A stretch of DNA of 28,953 bases, from positions 1 to 28,953 of IMG/VR virus record IMGVR_UViG_3300025407_000092. One strand, 5' to 3'. The stretch is from a virus. A program made the position numbers and the translations under genes. The notes below the pieces were generated by a model. That model worked only from the letters and a program-made list of their open reading frames with translations, searched no databases and was not told where the DNA came from. Positions 20,832-26,234 of the stretch are shown in pieces; position 1 is the first letter of the stretch, and each line of letters begins with the position of its first letter.

Positions 20832-21236
20832 TTAATTGCCCTCCACTAATTTATAAGGTTTCTTCCAATCGCCGATATTCACATCAACATAATAGGCAGT
20901 ATTAAAATAATCTATTTGAGCATTACTTTCATCATACCAATCAGCTGACTTCATCGCTTTGAATACGGTCTCTAAAAATTCTTTCGCCTTGCCAGAAAAG
21001 TGCTGATGATACCAATAAGGGTTCACATCAACATAACCAGCATCCAAATGAAAGCGATAATCGTTGCCTGTATTTGCTTTAATGTTAGATAGAAAGTCAA
21101 TCGAGCCTTCTTTAATTGATAGTTTAATCGTGCTATGGTTTCTAACCGATAATGAACCTTTGATGCCATACTTCTTGAGTATAGGTTTCAAGTTCTCTGC
21201 AATTACTTTCTTTTTAGATTGATTCATGTAAGCCAT
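20832..21236 (-). CDS. LPD29-like conserved phage protein
   Basis: 134 aa from ATG 21236 (MAYMNQSKKK) with GGGAG upstream; the frame extends 12 codons further into the structured leader. Features: NLKPILKKYGIKGSLSVRNH, STIKLSIKEG, VDVNPYWYHQHFSGKAKEFL and YFNTAYYVDVNIGDWKKPY. I recognise this as the polyvalent-protein-associated LPD29-type family common in phages; function unknown. Its leader has a 13-bp inverted repeat. Confidence 0.75.
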   Translation of the reverse strand: MAYMNQSKKKVIAENLKPILKKYGIKGSLSVRNHSTIKLSIKEGSIDFLSNIKANTGNDYRFHLDAGYVDVNPYWYHQHFSGKAKEFLETVFKAMKSADWYDESNAQIDYFNTAYYVDVNIGDWKKPYKLVEGN

Positions 21237-21258
21237 TTTACTTCTCCCGTTTAGTTTA

Positions 21259-21352
21259 TTTTTAAAGCACACTCGGCATTAAGCCTTTGCTACCAAGAAA
21301 TTGGATTGGAATGTGCTTTAAAAATGGCAGTTTCTTTAATGACTGAGCTGCC
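21259..21352 (-). ncRNA. Structured leader / attenuator candidate
   Basis: In the 129-nt gap before the LPD29-like gene. Leftward: hairpin GGCAG (21352-21348) / CTGCC (21331-21327) followed by ATTTTT, which resembles an intrinsic terminator; then a perfect 13-bp inverted repeat TTTTTAAAGCACA (21324-21312 on the minus strand) / TGTGCTTTAAAAA (21271-21259) around a 40-nt loop that itself holds GGC/GCC. The T tract of the first hairpin is the 5' arm of the second, so the two compete. Confidence 0.5.
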
Positions 21353-21365
21353 AAAAGTCTTAACA

Positions 21366-21740
21366 TTAAGCAGCGAGAGCTACTTTTTTGTCTTGTGCTA
21401 CTGGTTTTACCTTAGCAGGTTCAGCAGCCTTTACCTCAACCTTAGCGGTTGTTGTAACCTTAGCTTTAACTTGCTTGTAACGACCGTTAGCATCAAAAGC
21501 ATCTGGATTAACCAATTGATAACCAGTCACCTTACGACCATCTTTTACAACCTTAACAATGCCACCGTCACGGCGAATATTGTAAATATTGGTTGATAAG
21601 CGATATAACACCGCTTCTTGGTCTGTGCCTTTGAATACTGCTTTGATTTCGTCAGGCGATACTACTTTGCCAGATAAAAGCACTTGCGTGATTTTCTCGT
21701 GGCGATTAGTTTTGCCTTTTCTGATTTTTAATGTTGCCAT
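21366..21740 (-). CDS. Winged-helix-like DNA-binding protein with Ala/Lys tail
   Basis: 124 aa, Shine-Dalgarno GAGGAG. Residues about 15-75 look like a winged helix: ITQVLLSGKVVSPDEIKAVF (helices), LYRLSTNIYNIRRDGGIVKV (recognition helix and wing), GRKVTGYQL (wing strand). The C-terminal third (residues 88-124) is a Lys/Ala/Val-rich flexible tail. Candidate transcription regulator of the early region; promoter directly upstream. Confidence 0.65.
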   Translation of the reverse strand: MATLKIRKGKTNRHEKITQVLLSGKVVSPDEIKAVFKGTDQEAVLYRLSTNIYNIRRDGGIVKVVKDGRKVTGYQLVNPDAFDANGRYKQVKAKVTTTAKVEVKAAEPAKVKPVAQDKKVALAA

Positions 21741-21791
21741 AATATAATACTCCTCAAAATTAATAATAAACTACTCATACTACAATGTACC

Positions 21792-21819
21792 ATTATACAC
21801 TTTCCACTATAAAAGTCAA
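21792..21819 (-). promoter_or_regulatory. Dispersed-family promoter (16-nt spacer)
   Basis: Leftward GC-TTGACT (21819-21814), 16-nt spacer, TATAAT (21797-21792), GGTA. Drives the winged-helix-like gene. Confidence 0.9.
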
Positions 21820-21835
21820 GCATTATTTTGGTACT

Positions 21836-22060
21836 TTACCTCATGTATACCGAAAATCTATCGGCAAACATTCTTACGCAATCTTGGTACCTTTGGTTAG
21901 GCGACCTTCGATCCAACGGGTTAGTTCTGCTACCTCTGAACCTCACCCGAATTTTTTTACCTTGAGATTTGAAATAAGCCCTTACCTCATCCAATCGGCG
22001 TATTGGTATATTCTTATAACGGGCTTCTTCACCTTCTACTCTAAATGGTTTTAAGTTCAT
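21836..22060 (-). CDS. 74-aa basic protein, unknown
   Basis: ATG 22060 preceded by AGGAG; the frame's first codon upstream is only a GTG inside that site. MNLKPFRVEGEEARYKNIPI, then RRLDEVRAYFKSQGKKIRVR, FRGSRTNPLDRRSP. Strongly basic, Arg-rich, probably nucleic-acid binding. No family recognised. Confidence 0.75.
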   Translation of the reverse strand: MNLKPFRVEGEEARYKNIPIRRLDEVRAYFKSQGKKIRVRFRGSRTNPLDRRSPNQRYQDCVRMFADRFSVYMR

Positions 22061-22068
22061 ATTCACTC

Positions 22069-22314
22069 CTATGGTCTATAATAAGAATTAGTCCAATTGC
22101 CTTCGGGTTCTTCCTCGTAAGCAAGCGCCTGTATAATATCGTCAAGCACTTCCAACTTGTCCATTGGCATTCTATCACCGTTTAAAAATATCTCACTTCT
22201 AACCAGTTCTAAAATAGTCTTTACCTCAACCTCGGTTAGTTCTATCTTACGAAGCGAACCGTCATCCAAGTTTCTGGTCTCACCAGTTCTAGTATTCAAT
22301 GAAAACGCTACCAT
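22069..22314 (-). CDS. 81-aa protein, unknown
   Basis: Strong Shine-Dalgarno GGGAGGT. MVAFSLNTRTGETRNLDDGS, then LTEVEVKTILELVRSEIFLN and KLEVLDDIIQALAYEEEPEG. Beta start, two acidic helices. First gene after the 22.34-kb promoter. No family recognised. Confidence 0.75.
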   Translation of the reverse strand: MVAFSLNTRTGETRNLDDGSLRKIELTEVEVKTILELVRSEIFLNGDRMPMDKLEVLDDIIQALAYEEEPEGNWTNSYYRP

Positions 22315-22341
22315 ACTTACCTCCCTAATTTCAATACAACC

Positions 22342-22369
22342 ATTATATCACATCCATACCAAAAGTCAA
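22342..22369 (-). promoter_or_regulatory. Dispersed-family promoter (16-nt spacer)
   Basis: Leftward GC-TTGACT (22369-22364), TTTTGG-type spacer of 16 nt, TATAAT (22347-22342), GG. Drives the 81-aa and 74-aa genes. Confidence 0.9.
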
Positions 22370-22381
22370 GCATTATTTAGC

Positions 22382-22762
22382 CTATTCGGTATCGATCCAT
22401 ACTCTACCAAAAATCAATTCGCCACCGTTCTTTTTAATAACATAGAAGTCATTAGGAAAATCAATGATATTGCCTAAGTCCTCACGGATTTCGTCCTGAT
22501 TGATATCCTCAACCTTGATACAACCGATTGAACCAGAATCCACAGCATATTCACGACCTTCTTGGTCATTGTAAACACCATCACCATAAGCTGTACCAAA
22601 GATAGCAAACTTACGACCATCTTTTAATGAAAATACACCTTCGCCTGGGTCACCATTGGTTGGATCGAACATTATATTACATGCTTCGTCCCATTCATTG
22701 TGCATAACATAGCATAGGTCTCCCACATAATACTTACCTGCCGGCATCTTATCAACTATCAT
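22382..22762 (-). CDS. Conserved phage protein of the GKYYVGDLCYV type
   Basis: 126 aa from ATG 22762; two further codons upstream reach only a TTG. Signature segments: MPAGKYYVGDLCYVMHNEWD, EGVFSLKDGRKFAIFGTAYG, DGVYNDQEGREYAVDSGSIG. A beta-rich family seen in many phages and some bacteria; its function is unknown to me. Overlaps the 59-aa gene by 11 nt and is co-transcribed with it from the 22.97-kb promoter. Confidence 0.8.
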   Translation of the reverse strand: MIVDKMPAGKYYVGDLCYVMHNEWDEACNIMFDPTNGDPGEGVFSLKDGRKFAIFGTAYGDGVYNDQEGREYAVDSGSIGCIKVEDINQDEIREDLGNIIDFPNDFYVIKKNGGELIFGRVWIDTE

Positions 22763-22931
22763 AATCAAATAACCTTCCTATCTTATTAACGATATCCTCA
22801 TTATAATAATCTGGATCAATGTTCCGTATAGCATAAAACATATACTCCAACTCATCATAATCCAATTGAACCGTTACCTCTGGTGCATCAGTAGATAACC
22901 TCTTTACCTCAAAAATAGTCTTACCAGTCAT
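22752..22931 (-). CDS. 59-aa acidic protein, unknown
   Basis: ATG 22931 with GAGGTAA as Shine-Dalgarno, TGA 22752. MTGKTIFEVKRLSTDAPEVT, then VQLDYDELEYMFYAIRNIDP and DYYNEDIVNKIGRLFDYDS. The segment KTIFEVKRL resembles EVKTI in the 81-aa protein nearby. Promoter-proximal gene. No family recognised. Confidence 0.75.
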   Translation of the reverse strand: MTGKTIFEVKRLSTDAPEVTVQLDYDELEYMFYAIRNIDPDYYNEDIVNKIGRLFDYDS

Positions 22932-22963
22932 ATTACTTTACCTCACTTATTATTAATGTTACC

Positions 22964-22991
22964 ATTATATCATATTTGGATAGAATGTCAA
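22964..22991 (-). promoter_or_regulatory. Dispersed-family promoter (16-nt spacer)
   Basis: Leftward GC-TTGACA (22991-22986), 16-nt spacer, TATAAT (22969-22964), GGTAACAT. A run of TGAGGTA heptamers lies directly upstream. Confidence 0.9.
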
Positions 22992-23009
22992 GCATTATTT
23001 GGATACTTT

Positions 23010-23072
23010 TACCTCATTAAAACCTGTATAGTACCTCAATAGTCTTACCTCAAGTACCTCAATGATACCTCA
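23010..23072 (-). repeat. Array of five TGAGGTA heptamers upstream of a promoter
   Basis: Plus-strand TACCTCA at 23010, 23032, 23046, 23055 and 23066 (spacings 22, 14, 9, 11), ending 18 nt before the -35 of the 22.97-kb promoter; a sixth copy is the Shine-Dalgarno region at 22939 and a near copy is at 23100. Non-coding. Could be an operator or activator array. Confidence 0.5.
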
Positions 23073-23080
23073 CGGACTTA

Positions 23081-23207
23081 GCGAGGCGCCTGCGTGTAAT
23101 ACCTCGCCATGGCCTTCGCTGGCCAGTGCTCCTGTATTGGTGTTAGTTTCTCAGCACGATACCGAAAGTTCCAGAGGTATCCTGAGGAACTTCCGAGCAC
23201 CTCTGAT
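23081..23207 (-). ncRNA. Structured intergenic RNA candidate after the 48-aa gene
   Basis: G+C-rich gap with several stems: CAGAGGT/ACCTCTG (7 bp) competing with AAGTTCC/GGAACTT (7 bp), TGGCC/GGCCA, and GCGAGG/CCTCGC. No T tract, so no ordinary terminator. No supported frame. It may be a 3' UTR stability element, a small RNA, or a regulator of read-through into the next operon. Confidence 0.4.
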
Positions 23208-23208
23208 A

Positions 23209-23355
23209 TTATTTTGTGATAGCCTTTACATATTCCTTGAAGCCTGCTACTGCTGACTTCTTATCACAAAAATAGAAGCGCATGGATACCAATTGATTAT
23301 TAATGATATCGGACACCTCTATAACACCCGTATTTGGGTTCCGTGTTATAGTCAT
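23209..23355 (-). CDS. 48-aa protein, unknown
   Basis: ATG 23355, Shine-Dalgarno AAGGAG, TAA 23209. MTITRNPNTGVIEVSDIINN, then QLVSMRFYFCDKKSAVAGFK and EYVKAITK. Strand-strand-helix with a basic C-terminus. Has two tandem promoters of its own, so it is likely strongly expressed early. No family recognised. Confidence 0.8.
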   Translation of the reverse strand: MTITRNPNTGVIEVSDIINNQLVSMRFYFCDKKSAVAGFKEYVKAITK

Positions 23356-23381
23356 TCTTATCTCCTTATTATTAAACTGCT

Positions 23382-23409
23382 ATTATACATGAAATGGCAA
23401 AAATGTCAA
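23382..23409 (-). promoter_or_regulatory. Dispersed-family promoter, proximal of a tandem pair
   Basis: Leftward GC-TTGACA (23409-23404), 16-nt spacer, TATAAT (23387-23382), AG. 27 nt before the 48-aa gene. Confidence 0.9.
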
Positions 23410-23479
23410 GCACTTTCGAGCGGACTATACTATAAGAATAGCACGCAACCTCTGCTCTCCTCTCCAACCGGTAAATACC

Positions 23480-23507
23480 ATTATACACGATCCAATAAAA
23501 AAGTCAA
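23480..23507 (-). promoter_or_regulatory. Dispersed-family promoter, distal of a tandem pair
   Basis: Leftward GC-TTGACT (23507-23502), 16-nt spacer, TATAAT (23485-23480), GGTA. Its -35 region is also the 3' arm of a terminator-like hairpin. Confidence 0.9.
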
Positions 23508-23530
23508 GCACTTTTTGGGGTGCCTGACTT
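23500..23530 (-). terminator. Terminator sharing its 3' arm with a promoter -35
   Basis: Leftward AAGTCAGGCAC (23530-23520), 9-nt loop, GTGCTTGACTT (23510-23500): 11 paired positions with one G-U, then TTTTATT. It begins about 9 nt after the stop of the Gp88-like gene. The 3' arm is the GC-TTGACT of the next promoter. Confidence 0.7.
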
Positions 23531-23538
23531 CTATTTGA

Positions 23539-24255
23539 TTAAGCAGCTAGTGCGATTGGTATGGTTTTCTTGACAAAACCACTGGTGTCCTTCTTAGCCT
23601 TGCCCTTCGCCTTGAGACCGGCAATAACACCCTTAGGATCAAGGAAGCGAAGGTCGGTGTCATCAGCATTAATCACAGGGAGACCTAGGTACTGCTCTGG
23701 TAAGCCCTTATCAAATACTGCTGCTACATTATAACCTTGCTCGATAGCACGGTAAACATCGTGGTCGTTTCCGTCAGCAGCAGAAAAGGTTAGGTTATAA
23801 TTGAATGGTACAGTGCGACCGACTATTTTGGTGTAATCATAGAATTGGACAGTAGGAAATGCTTCCATCATGTTGCGGTATTGTCCTACTCTGATTTTCT
23901 CCCATGCGATATCACTGGTGCCGTTTAAACGGAATACAGGGATTAATCCCTTCTTTTCAGCATATTTGATGGTGCTCTGTATTTCAAGTGCTAGCTCTTC
24001 CATGAATTGCTCACGAGCTTCAAAAAAGCGCTTGGTTTTACGGATACGGGCTTGCTGAATTACATTGGTATTTTCGCCCTTCTTGAATATACCACCACGG
24101 CCTGCTGTATTCAAGCAAGCAGCTTTACAGCCTGCGGTTGCCTTAGGACAGGTTTGGTGGCCTGATAAGTCAGCAGGTGCTAAATGGAGGATACTGGTTA
24201 GGTAGCCCTTCTTTTCGCCCTTCATGATTTTTGGATTGCCTCTAGTCAATAACAT
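23539..24255 (-). CDS. Gp88-like conserved phage protein
   Basis: 238 aa, Shine-Dalgarno AAGGAG. Signature segments: LHLAPADLSGHQTCPKATAG, CKAACLNTAGRGGIF, VFRLNGTSDIAWE, VQFYDYTKI, LTFSAADGND. The Cys-rich start (four Cys within about 15 residues) may bind metal. This is the Gene-product-88 type found in many unrelated phages, function unknown. It ends in a Lys/Ala-rich tail. Driven by two tandem promoters. Confidence 0.8.
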   Translation of the reverse strand: MLLTRGNPKIMKGEKKGYLTSILHLAPADLSGHQTCPKATAGCKAACLNTAGRGGIFKKGENTNVIQQARIRKTKRFFEAREQFMEELALEIQSTIKYAEKKGLIPVFRLNGTSDIAWEKIRVGQYRNMMEAFPTVQFYDYTKIVGRTVPFNYNLTFSAADGNDHDVYRAIEQGYNVAAVFDKGLPEQYLGLPVINADDTDLRFLDPKGVIAGLKAKGKAKKDTSGFVKKTIPIALAA

Positions 24256-24282
24256 TTATATCTCCTTATTAATTCAAGTACC

Positions 24283-24310
24283 ATTCTACACTAATTGGCA
24301 GGAAAGTCAA
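24283..24310 (-). promoter_or_regulatory. Dispersed-family promoter, proximal of a tandem pair
   Basis: Leftward GC-TTGACT (24310-24305), 16-nt spacer, TAGAAT (24288-24283), GGTA. 28 nt before the Gp88-like start. Confidence 0.85.
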
Positions 24311-24371
24311 GCACTATTTTTGGTCATAAAACGGTCATATTGGAGCTAGCACGCAGGGGCGGTGTGGAACC

Positions 24372-24399
24372 ATTATATCATATCCAAGGGGAAAGTCAA
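24372..24399 (-). promoter_or_regulatory. Dispersed-family promoter, left half of a divergent pair
   Basis: Leftward GC-TTGACT (24399-24394), 16-nt spacer, TATAAT (24377-24372), GG. Back to back with the plus-strand promoter at 24424; together their -35 flanks form a 10-bp inverted repeat. The 60 nt to the next promoter (24311-24371) hold no gene. Confidence 0.9.
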
Positions 24400-24423
24400 G
24401 CACTATTTGGGGCTAAAAAATGC

Positions 24424-24451
24424 TTGACTTTTGGTAGGAATCATGTATAAT
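24424..24451 (+). promoter_or_regulatory. Dispersed-family promoter, right half of a divergent pair
   Basis: TTGACT (24424-24429), 16-nt spacer, TATAAT (24446-24451), GGTAACATAATG. Drives the 61-aa gene at 24480. Confidence 0.9.
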
Positions 24452-24479
24452 GGTAACATAATGACAAAGGAGATAAAAA

Positions 24480-24665
24480 ATGCAATTATACCACTTTCAT
24501 GTATTGAATAACATCTATGATGTGGAGGCACCCGATGCTGGCTCAGCCATGCAATGGATGAACCGTCAGGTTATGGATGCCTTAAACATGGGGCCATATG
24601 CTTGGATGGATATGCCTATGCTTGAAAATTCATACTATTGTAGCCCTGGCGATTATTTCAATTAA
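24480..24665 (+). CDS. 61-aa protein, first gene of the plus-strand island
   Basis: Shine-Dalgarno AAGGAG. MQLYHFHVLNNIYDVEAPDA, then AMQWMNRQVMDALNMGPYAW and Met-rich MDMPMLENSYY. A strand-turn-helix beginning like many small phage proteins; no family recognised. Separate promoter, so probably immediate early. Confidence 0.8.
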   Translation: MQLYHFHVLNNIYDVEAPDAGSAMQWMNRQVMDALNMGPYAWMDMPMLENSYYCSPGDYFN

Positions 24666-24668
24666 TGC

Positions 24669-24696
24669 TTGACTTTTTTGCCAGTTCTGATATAAT
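24669..24696 (+). promoter_or_regulatory. Dispersed-family promoter (16-nt spacer)
   Basis: GC-TTGACT (24669-24674), 16-nt spacer, TATAAT (24691-24696), GGTAACATAATG, the same initial transcribed sequence as at 24424. Begins 3 nt after the previous stop. Confidence 0.9.
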
Positions 24697-24723
24697 GGTA
24701 ACATAATGAATAAGGAGAAAAAT

Positions 24724-25047
24724 ATGACGGTTTTAGGATTTTGTAAGGTTTTAGGTGAGGTTATCGAGGACAATTATGCTGCCAAGTGGACTCATAATGT
24801 ATTGAAGATTGATATCCAAGAAGGCAAGCGCTTTTATAAGCTTGTCCGCCATGACTATGATGTGGAGACAGGCCAATTGGTTAAGTTTTCAGGCTCTGTC
24901 CACTGCTTCGTGGAGAAGGCGACTGGCGATATCTATAAGGCAGCTAGCTTTAAAGCCCCTGCCAAGGGTGTCCGTTTCAATATCGTTAAGGATCTAGAAT
25001 TATTGAAGGAAATCGCTGATTGGGCAGGTGGCTATCTATACCGCTAA
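24724..25047 (+). CDS. Conserved phage protein, 107 aa
   Basis: ATG 24724 after AAGGAG; the frame opens 6 codons earlier without a site. MTVLGFCKVLGEVIEDNYAA, then WTHNVLKIDIQEGKRFYKLV, and the C-terminal VEKATGDIYKAASFKAPAKG, which I recognise from many phage hypotheticals. Alpha/beta; function unknown. Visibly richer in G and C than the left half of the window. Confidence 0.8.
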   Translation: MTVLGFCKVLGEVIEDNYAAKWTHNVLKIDIQEGKRFYKLVRHDYDVETGQLVKFSGSVHCFVEKATGDIYKAASFKAPAKGVRFNIVKDLELLKEIADWAGGYLYR

Positions 25048-25055
25048 AATAATGC

Positions 25056-25083
25056 TTGACTTTTGGTATGGATATGTTAGGAT
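25056..25083 (+). promoter_or_regulatory. Dispersed-family promoter, leaderless start
   Basis: GC-TTGACT (25056-25061), TTTGG spacer of 16 nt, TAGGAT (25078-25083). The ATG at 25093 is 10 nt beyond, about at the transcription start. Confidence 0.75.
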
Positions 25084-25092
25084 GGCTACACT

Positions 25093-25179
25093 ATGAATAA
25101 TTTAATAACACTTTTAATAGGGCTCTGGATCGGACTAGTAATAATAACCATCGGGCTCTATATTTTGGAGAGAAAATAA
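25093..25179 (+). CDS. 28-aa single-TM microprotein
   Basis: ATG 25093 to TAA 25177-25179, 1 nt before the next ATG. MNNLITLLIGLWIGLVIITI, then GLYILERK: one TM helix with a basic end. No Shine-Dalgarno; the message appears leaderless. Its last codons carry the Shine-Dalgarno (GGAGAG) of the next gene, which fixes it in the operon. Confidence 0.7.
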   Translation: MNNLITLLIGLWIGLVIITIGLYILERK

Positions 25180-25180
25180 A

Positions 25181-25384
25181 ATGGCTAAGTTTACAGTAAG
25201 GCTACCAAAATTGGTAGAGTTTATCGAGACCGAGGTTCATACAATCGAGGCTGACTCTGCTGAAGAGGCAATGGAAATAGTAATGAATTCTAGTGGAGAT
25301 CCAAATGTCCTCTATGAGGAAGACGGATGGGAAACTAGGGAAGTGTGGTATCATGATATGGAAGCAGAGGAGATTAAAGCATGA
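25181..25384 (+). CDS. 67-aa acidic protein, unknown
   Basis: Shine-Dalgarno GGAGAG. MAKFTVRLPKLVEFIETEVH, TIEADSAEEAMEIVMNSSGD, then WETREVWYHDMEAEE. Beta-hairpin then helix with very acidic C-terminus, typical of small phage proteins that end in a DUF-like ExxAxE helix. ATGA overlap with the next gene. Confidence 0.8.
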   Translation: MAKFTVRLPKLVEFIETEVHTIEADSAEEAMEIVMNSSGDPNVLYEEDGWETREVWYHDMEAEEIKA

Positions 25385-25674
25385 GCAAATTATTAGCAGT
25401 TCTATTATTATCAGTCTCCATCGGGGCTCAGGCTCACGATGGGTTCAGAGGCGGATATGGCGGTGGGTACCATCATGGCGGTGGTAACAATTGGATCGCT
25501 CCAGCTATTATAGGGGGCATCGTAGGATATGAGCTTAATCGCTCTTATGGATACAATGCTAATCCCTACGTTGGCCAGTTCGGTCGAGGTTGCCGCCCCA
25601 TCTATCAGACCGTATGGGCTCCAAACGGATTCGGTGGAGTGGTTCCGTTTCAGCAGTATTTGGGCTGTAATTAA
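25381..25674 (+). CDS. 97-aa secreted Gly/Tyr-rich protein
   Basis: Signal peptide MSKLLAVLLLSVSIGAQA, mature start HDGFRGGYGGGYHHGGGNNW (His/Gly/Tyr-rich, possible metal binding), then IAPAIIGGIVGYELNRSYGY (glycine-zipper-like, may insert in membrane) and a C-terminus with two Cys. Resembles small bacterial glycine-zipper surface proteins. Possibly alters the envelope after infection. Confidence 0.75.
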   Translation: MSKLLAVLLLSVSIGAQAHDGFRGGYGGGYHHGGGNNWIAPAIIGGIVGYELNRSYGYNANPYVGQFGRGCRPIYQTVWAPNGFGGVVPFQQYLGCN

Positions 25675-25681
25675 GCCCCCT

Positions 25682-25709
25682 ATTATATCACATCTGGCAA
25701 TAAAGTCAA
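25682..25709 (-). promoter_or_regulatory. Dispersed-family promoter pointing antisense into the plus-strand island
   Basis: Leftward GC-TTGACT (25709-25704), 16-nt spacer, TATAAT (25687-25682). No minus-strand gene lies to the left until 24255, so its transcript would run antisense through five plus-strand genes. Confidence 0.8.
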
Positions 25710-25734
25710 GCCCCCTAGGCCCCCTAGATTTCGC

Positions 25735-25762
25735 TTGACTTTTTCATTGGTTTCTGTATAAT
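25735..25762 (+). promoter_or_regulatory. Dispersed-family promoter upstream of a gene-less stretch
   Basis: GC-TTGACT (25735-25740), 16-nt spacer, TATAAT (25757-25762), GG. Back to back with the antisense promoter at 25682; no gene follows before the next promoter at 25843. Confidence 0.85.
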
Positions 25763-25842
25763 GGACACCATTGGTAAGGCAGCAATTAATCTGGTCTTCT
25801 AATCCACCCCTGGTCGTCTTCCATAGGGGGCTAAAATTCTGC
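25763..25842 (+). ncRNA. Possible small RNA between two promoters
   Basis: About 75 nt transcribed from the 25735 promoter without a supported gene. It contains ACCATTGGT (short hairpin) and a stem CCCCTGG / CCA-ta-GGGG at 25807-25829. The only frame, 13 codons from an ATG overlapping the -10, has no ribosome site. No T tract, so the 3' end is unclear. Confidence 0.4.
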
Positions 25843-25870
25843 TTGACATTCCATCCATTTTCTGTATAAT
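25843..25870 (+). promoter_or_regulatory. Dispersed-family promoter (16-nt spacer)
   Basis: GC-TTGACA (25843-25848), 16-nt spacer, TATAAT (25865-25870), GG. Drives the 109-aa gene. Confidence 0.9.
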
Positions 25871-25898
25871 GGAACATAATTGATAAGGAGATAAAAAA

Positions 25899-26228
25899 AT
25901 GAGTATGTTAGTAATCGATACGCAAGACCAAGAAAATTATGCCGCCCACCAAGGTTTCACTGGTGACTACCGCTGGAAAATGAAGGGTGGTCAATCCTAC
26001 AAAATCACTAACATTCCACAAGGCGTGGACCCAGCTGAGGTTGTGGAGATGGTTCGCTTGGACATCGAGGAGAATAACAATTTCTTCCGCTCAGACATTA
26101 TCGGATACTCCCTCCAAGCGGATGACTGGATGTCTCCATTTGAAAAGAGCCAGCTCGAATACGAAGGCGAGATCCGCTATGCCGAACCCACCATTGATTA
26201 TCGAGATTATTTAGCAGAAATCGCTTAA
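25899..26228 (+). CDS. 109-aa protein, unknown
   Basis: Shine-Dalgarno AAGGAG. MSMLVIDTQDQENYAAHQGF, then WKMKGGQSYKITNIPQGVDP, VVEMVRLDIEENNNFFR and an acidic Tyr-rich end. Alpha/beta, acidic. I do not recognise a family with confidence. Own promoter; next promoter begins 6 nt after its stop. Confidence 0.8.
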   Translation: MSMLVIDTQDQENYAAHQGFTGDYRWKMKGGQSYKITNIPQGVDPAEVVEMVRLDIEENNNFFRSDIIGYSLQADDWMSPFEKSQLEYEGEIRYAEPTIDYRDYLAEIA

Positions 26229-26234
26229 TAATGC

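Noticed and set aside
23010-23072. CRISPR-like spaced repeats (TGAGGTA)
   Set aside because: Repeats are only 7 nt with irregular spacings of 9-22 nt; no cas genes. Reported instead as a possible operator array.
23439-24355. Shared 9-mer TAGCACGCA between the two tandem promoter pairs (23439 and 24347)
   Set aside because: Its distance from the upstream promoter differs (32 versus 16 nt past the -10) and nothing else is shared; may be chance.
24424-24451. T4 middle promoters with MotA boxes (TGCTTGA resembles TGCTTtA)
   Set aside because: A MotA box is centred near -30, about 12-13 nt before the -10; here TGCTTGA is further upstream and includes a good -35, so a sigma-70-type class explains it better.
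25761-25802. 13-codon frame MDTIGKAAINLVF
   Set aside because: The ATG overlaps the -10 hexamer and there is no ribosome site; the frame would not be in its own transcript.
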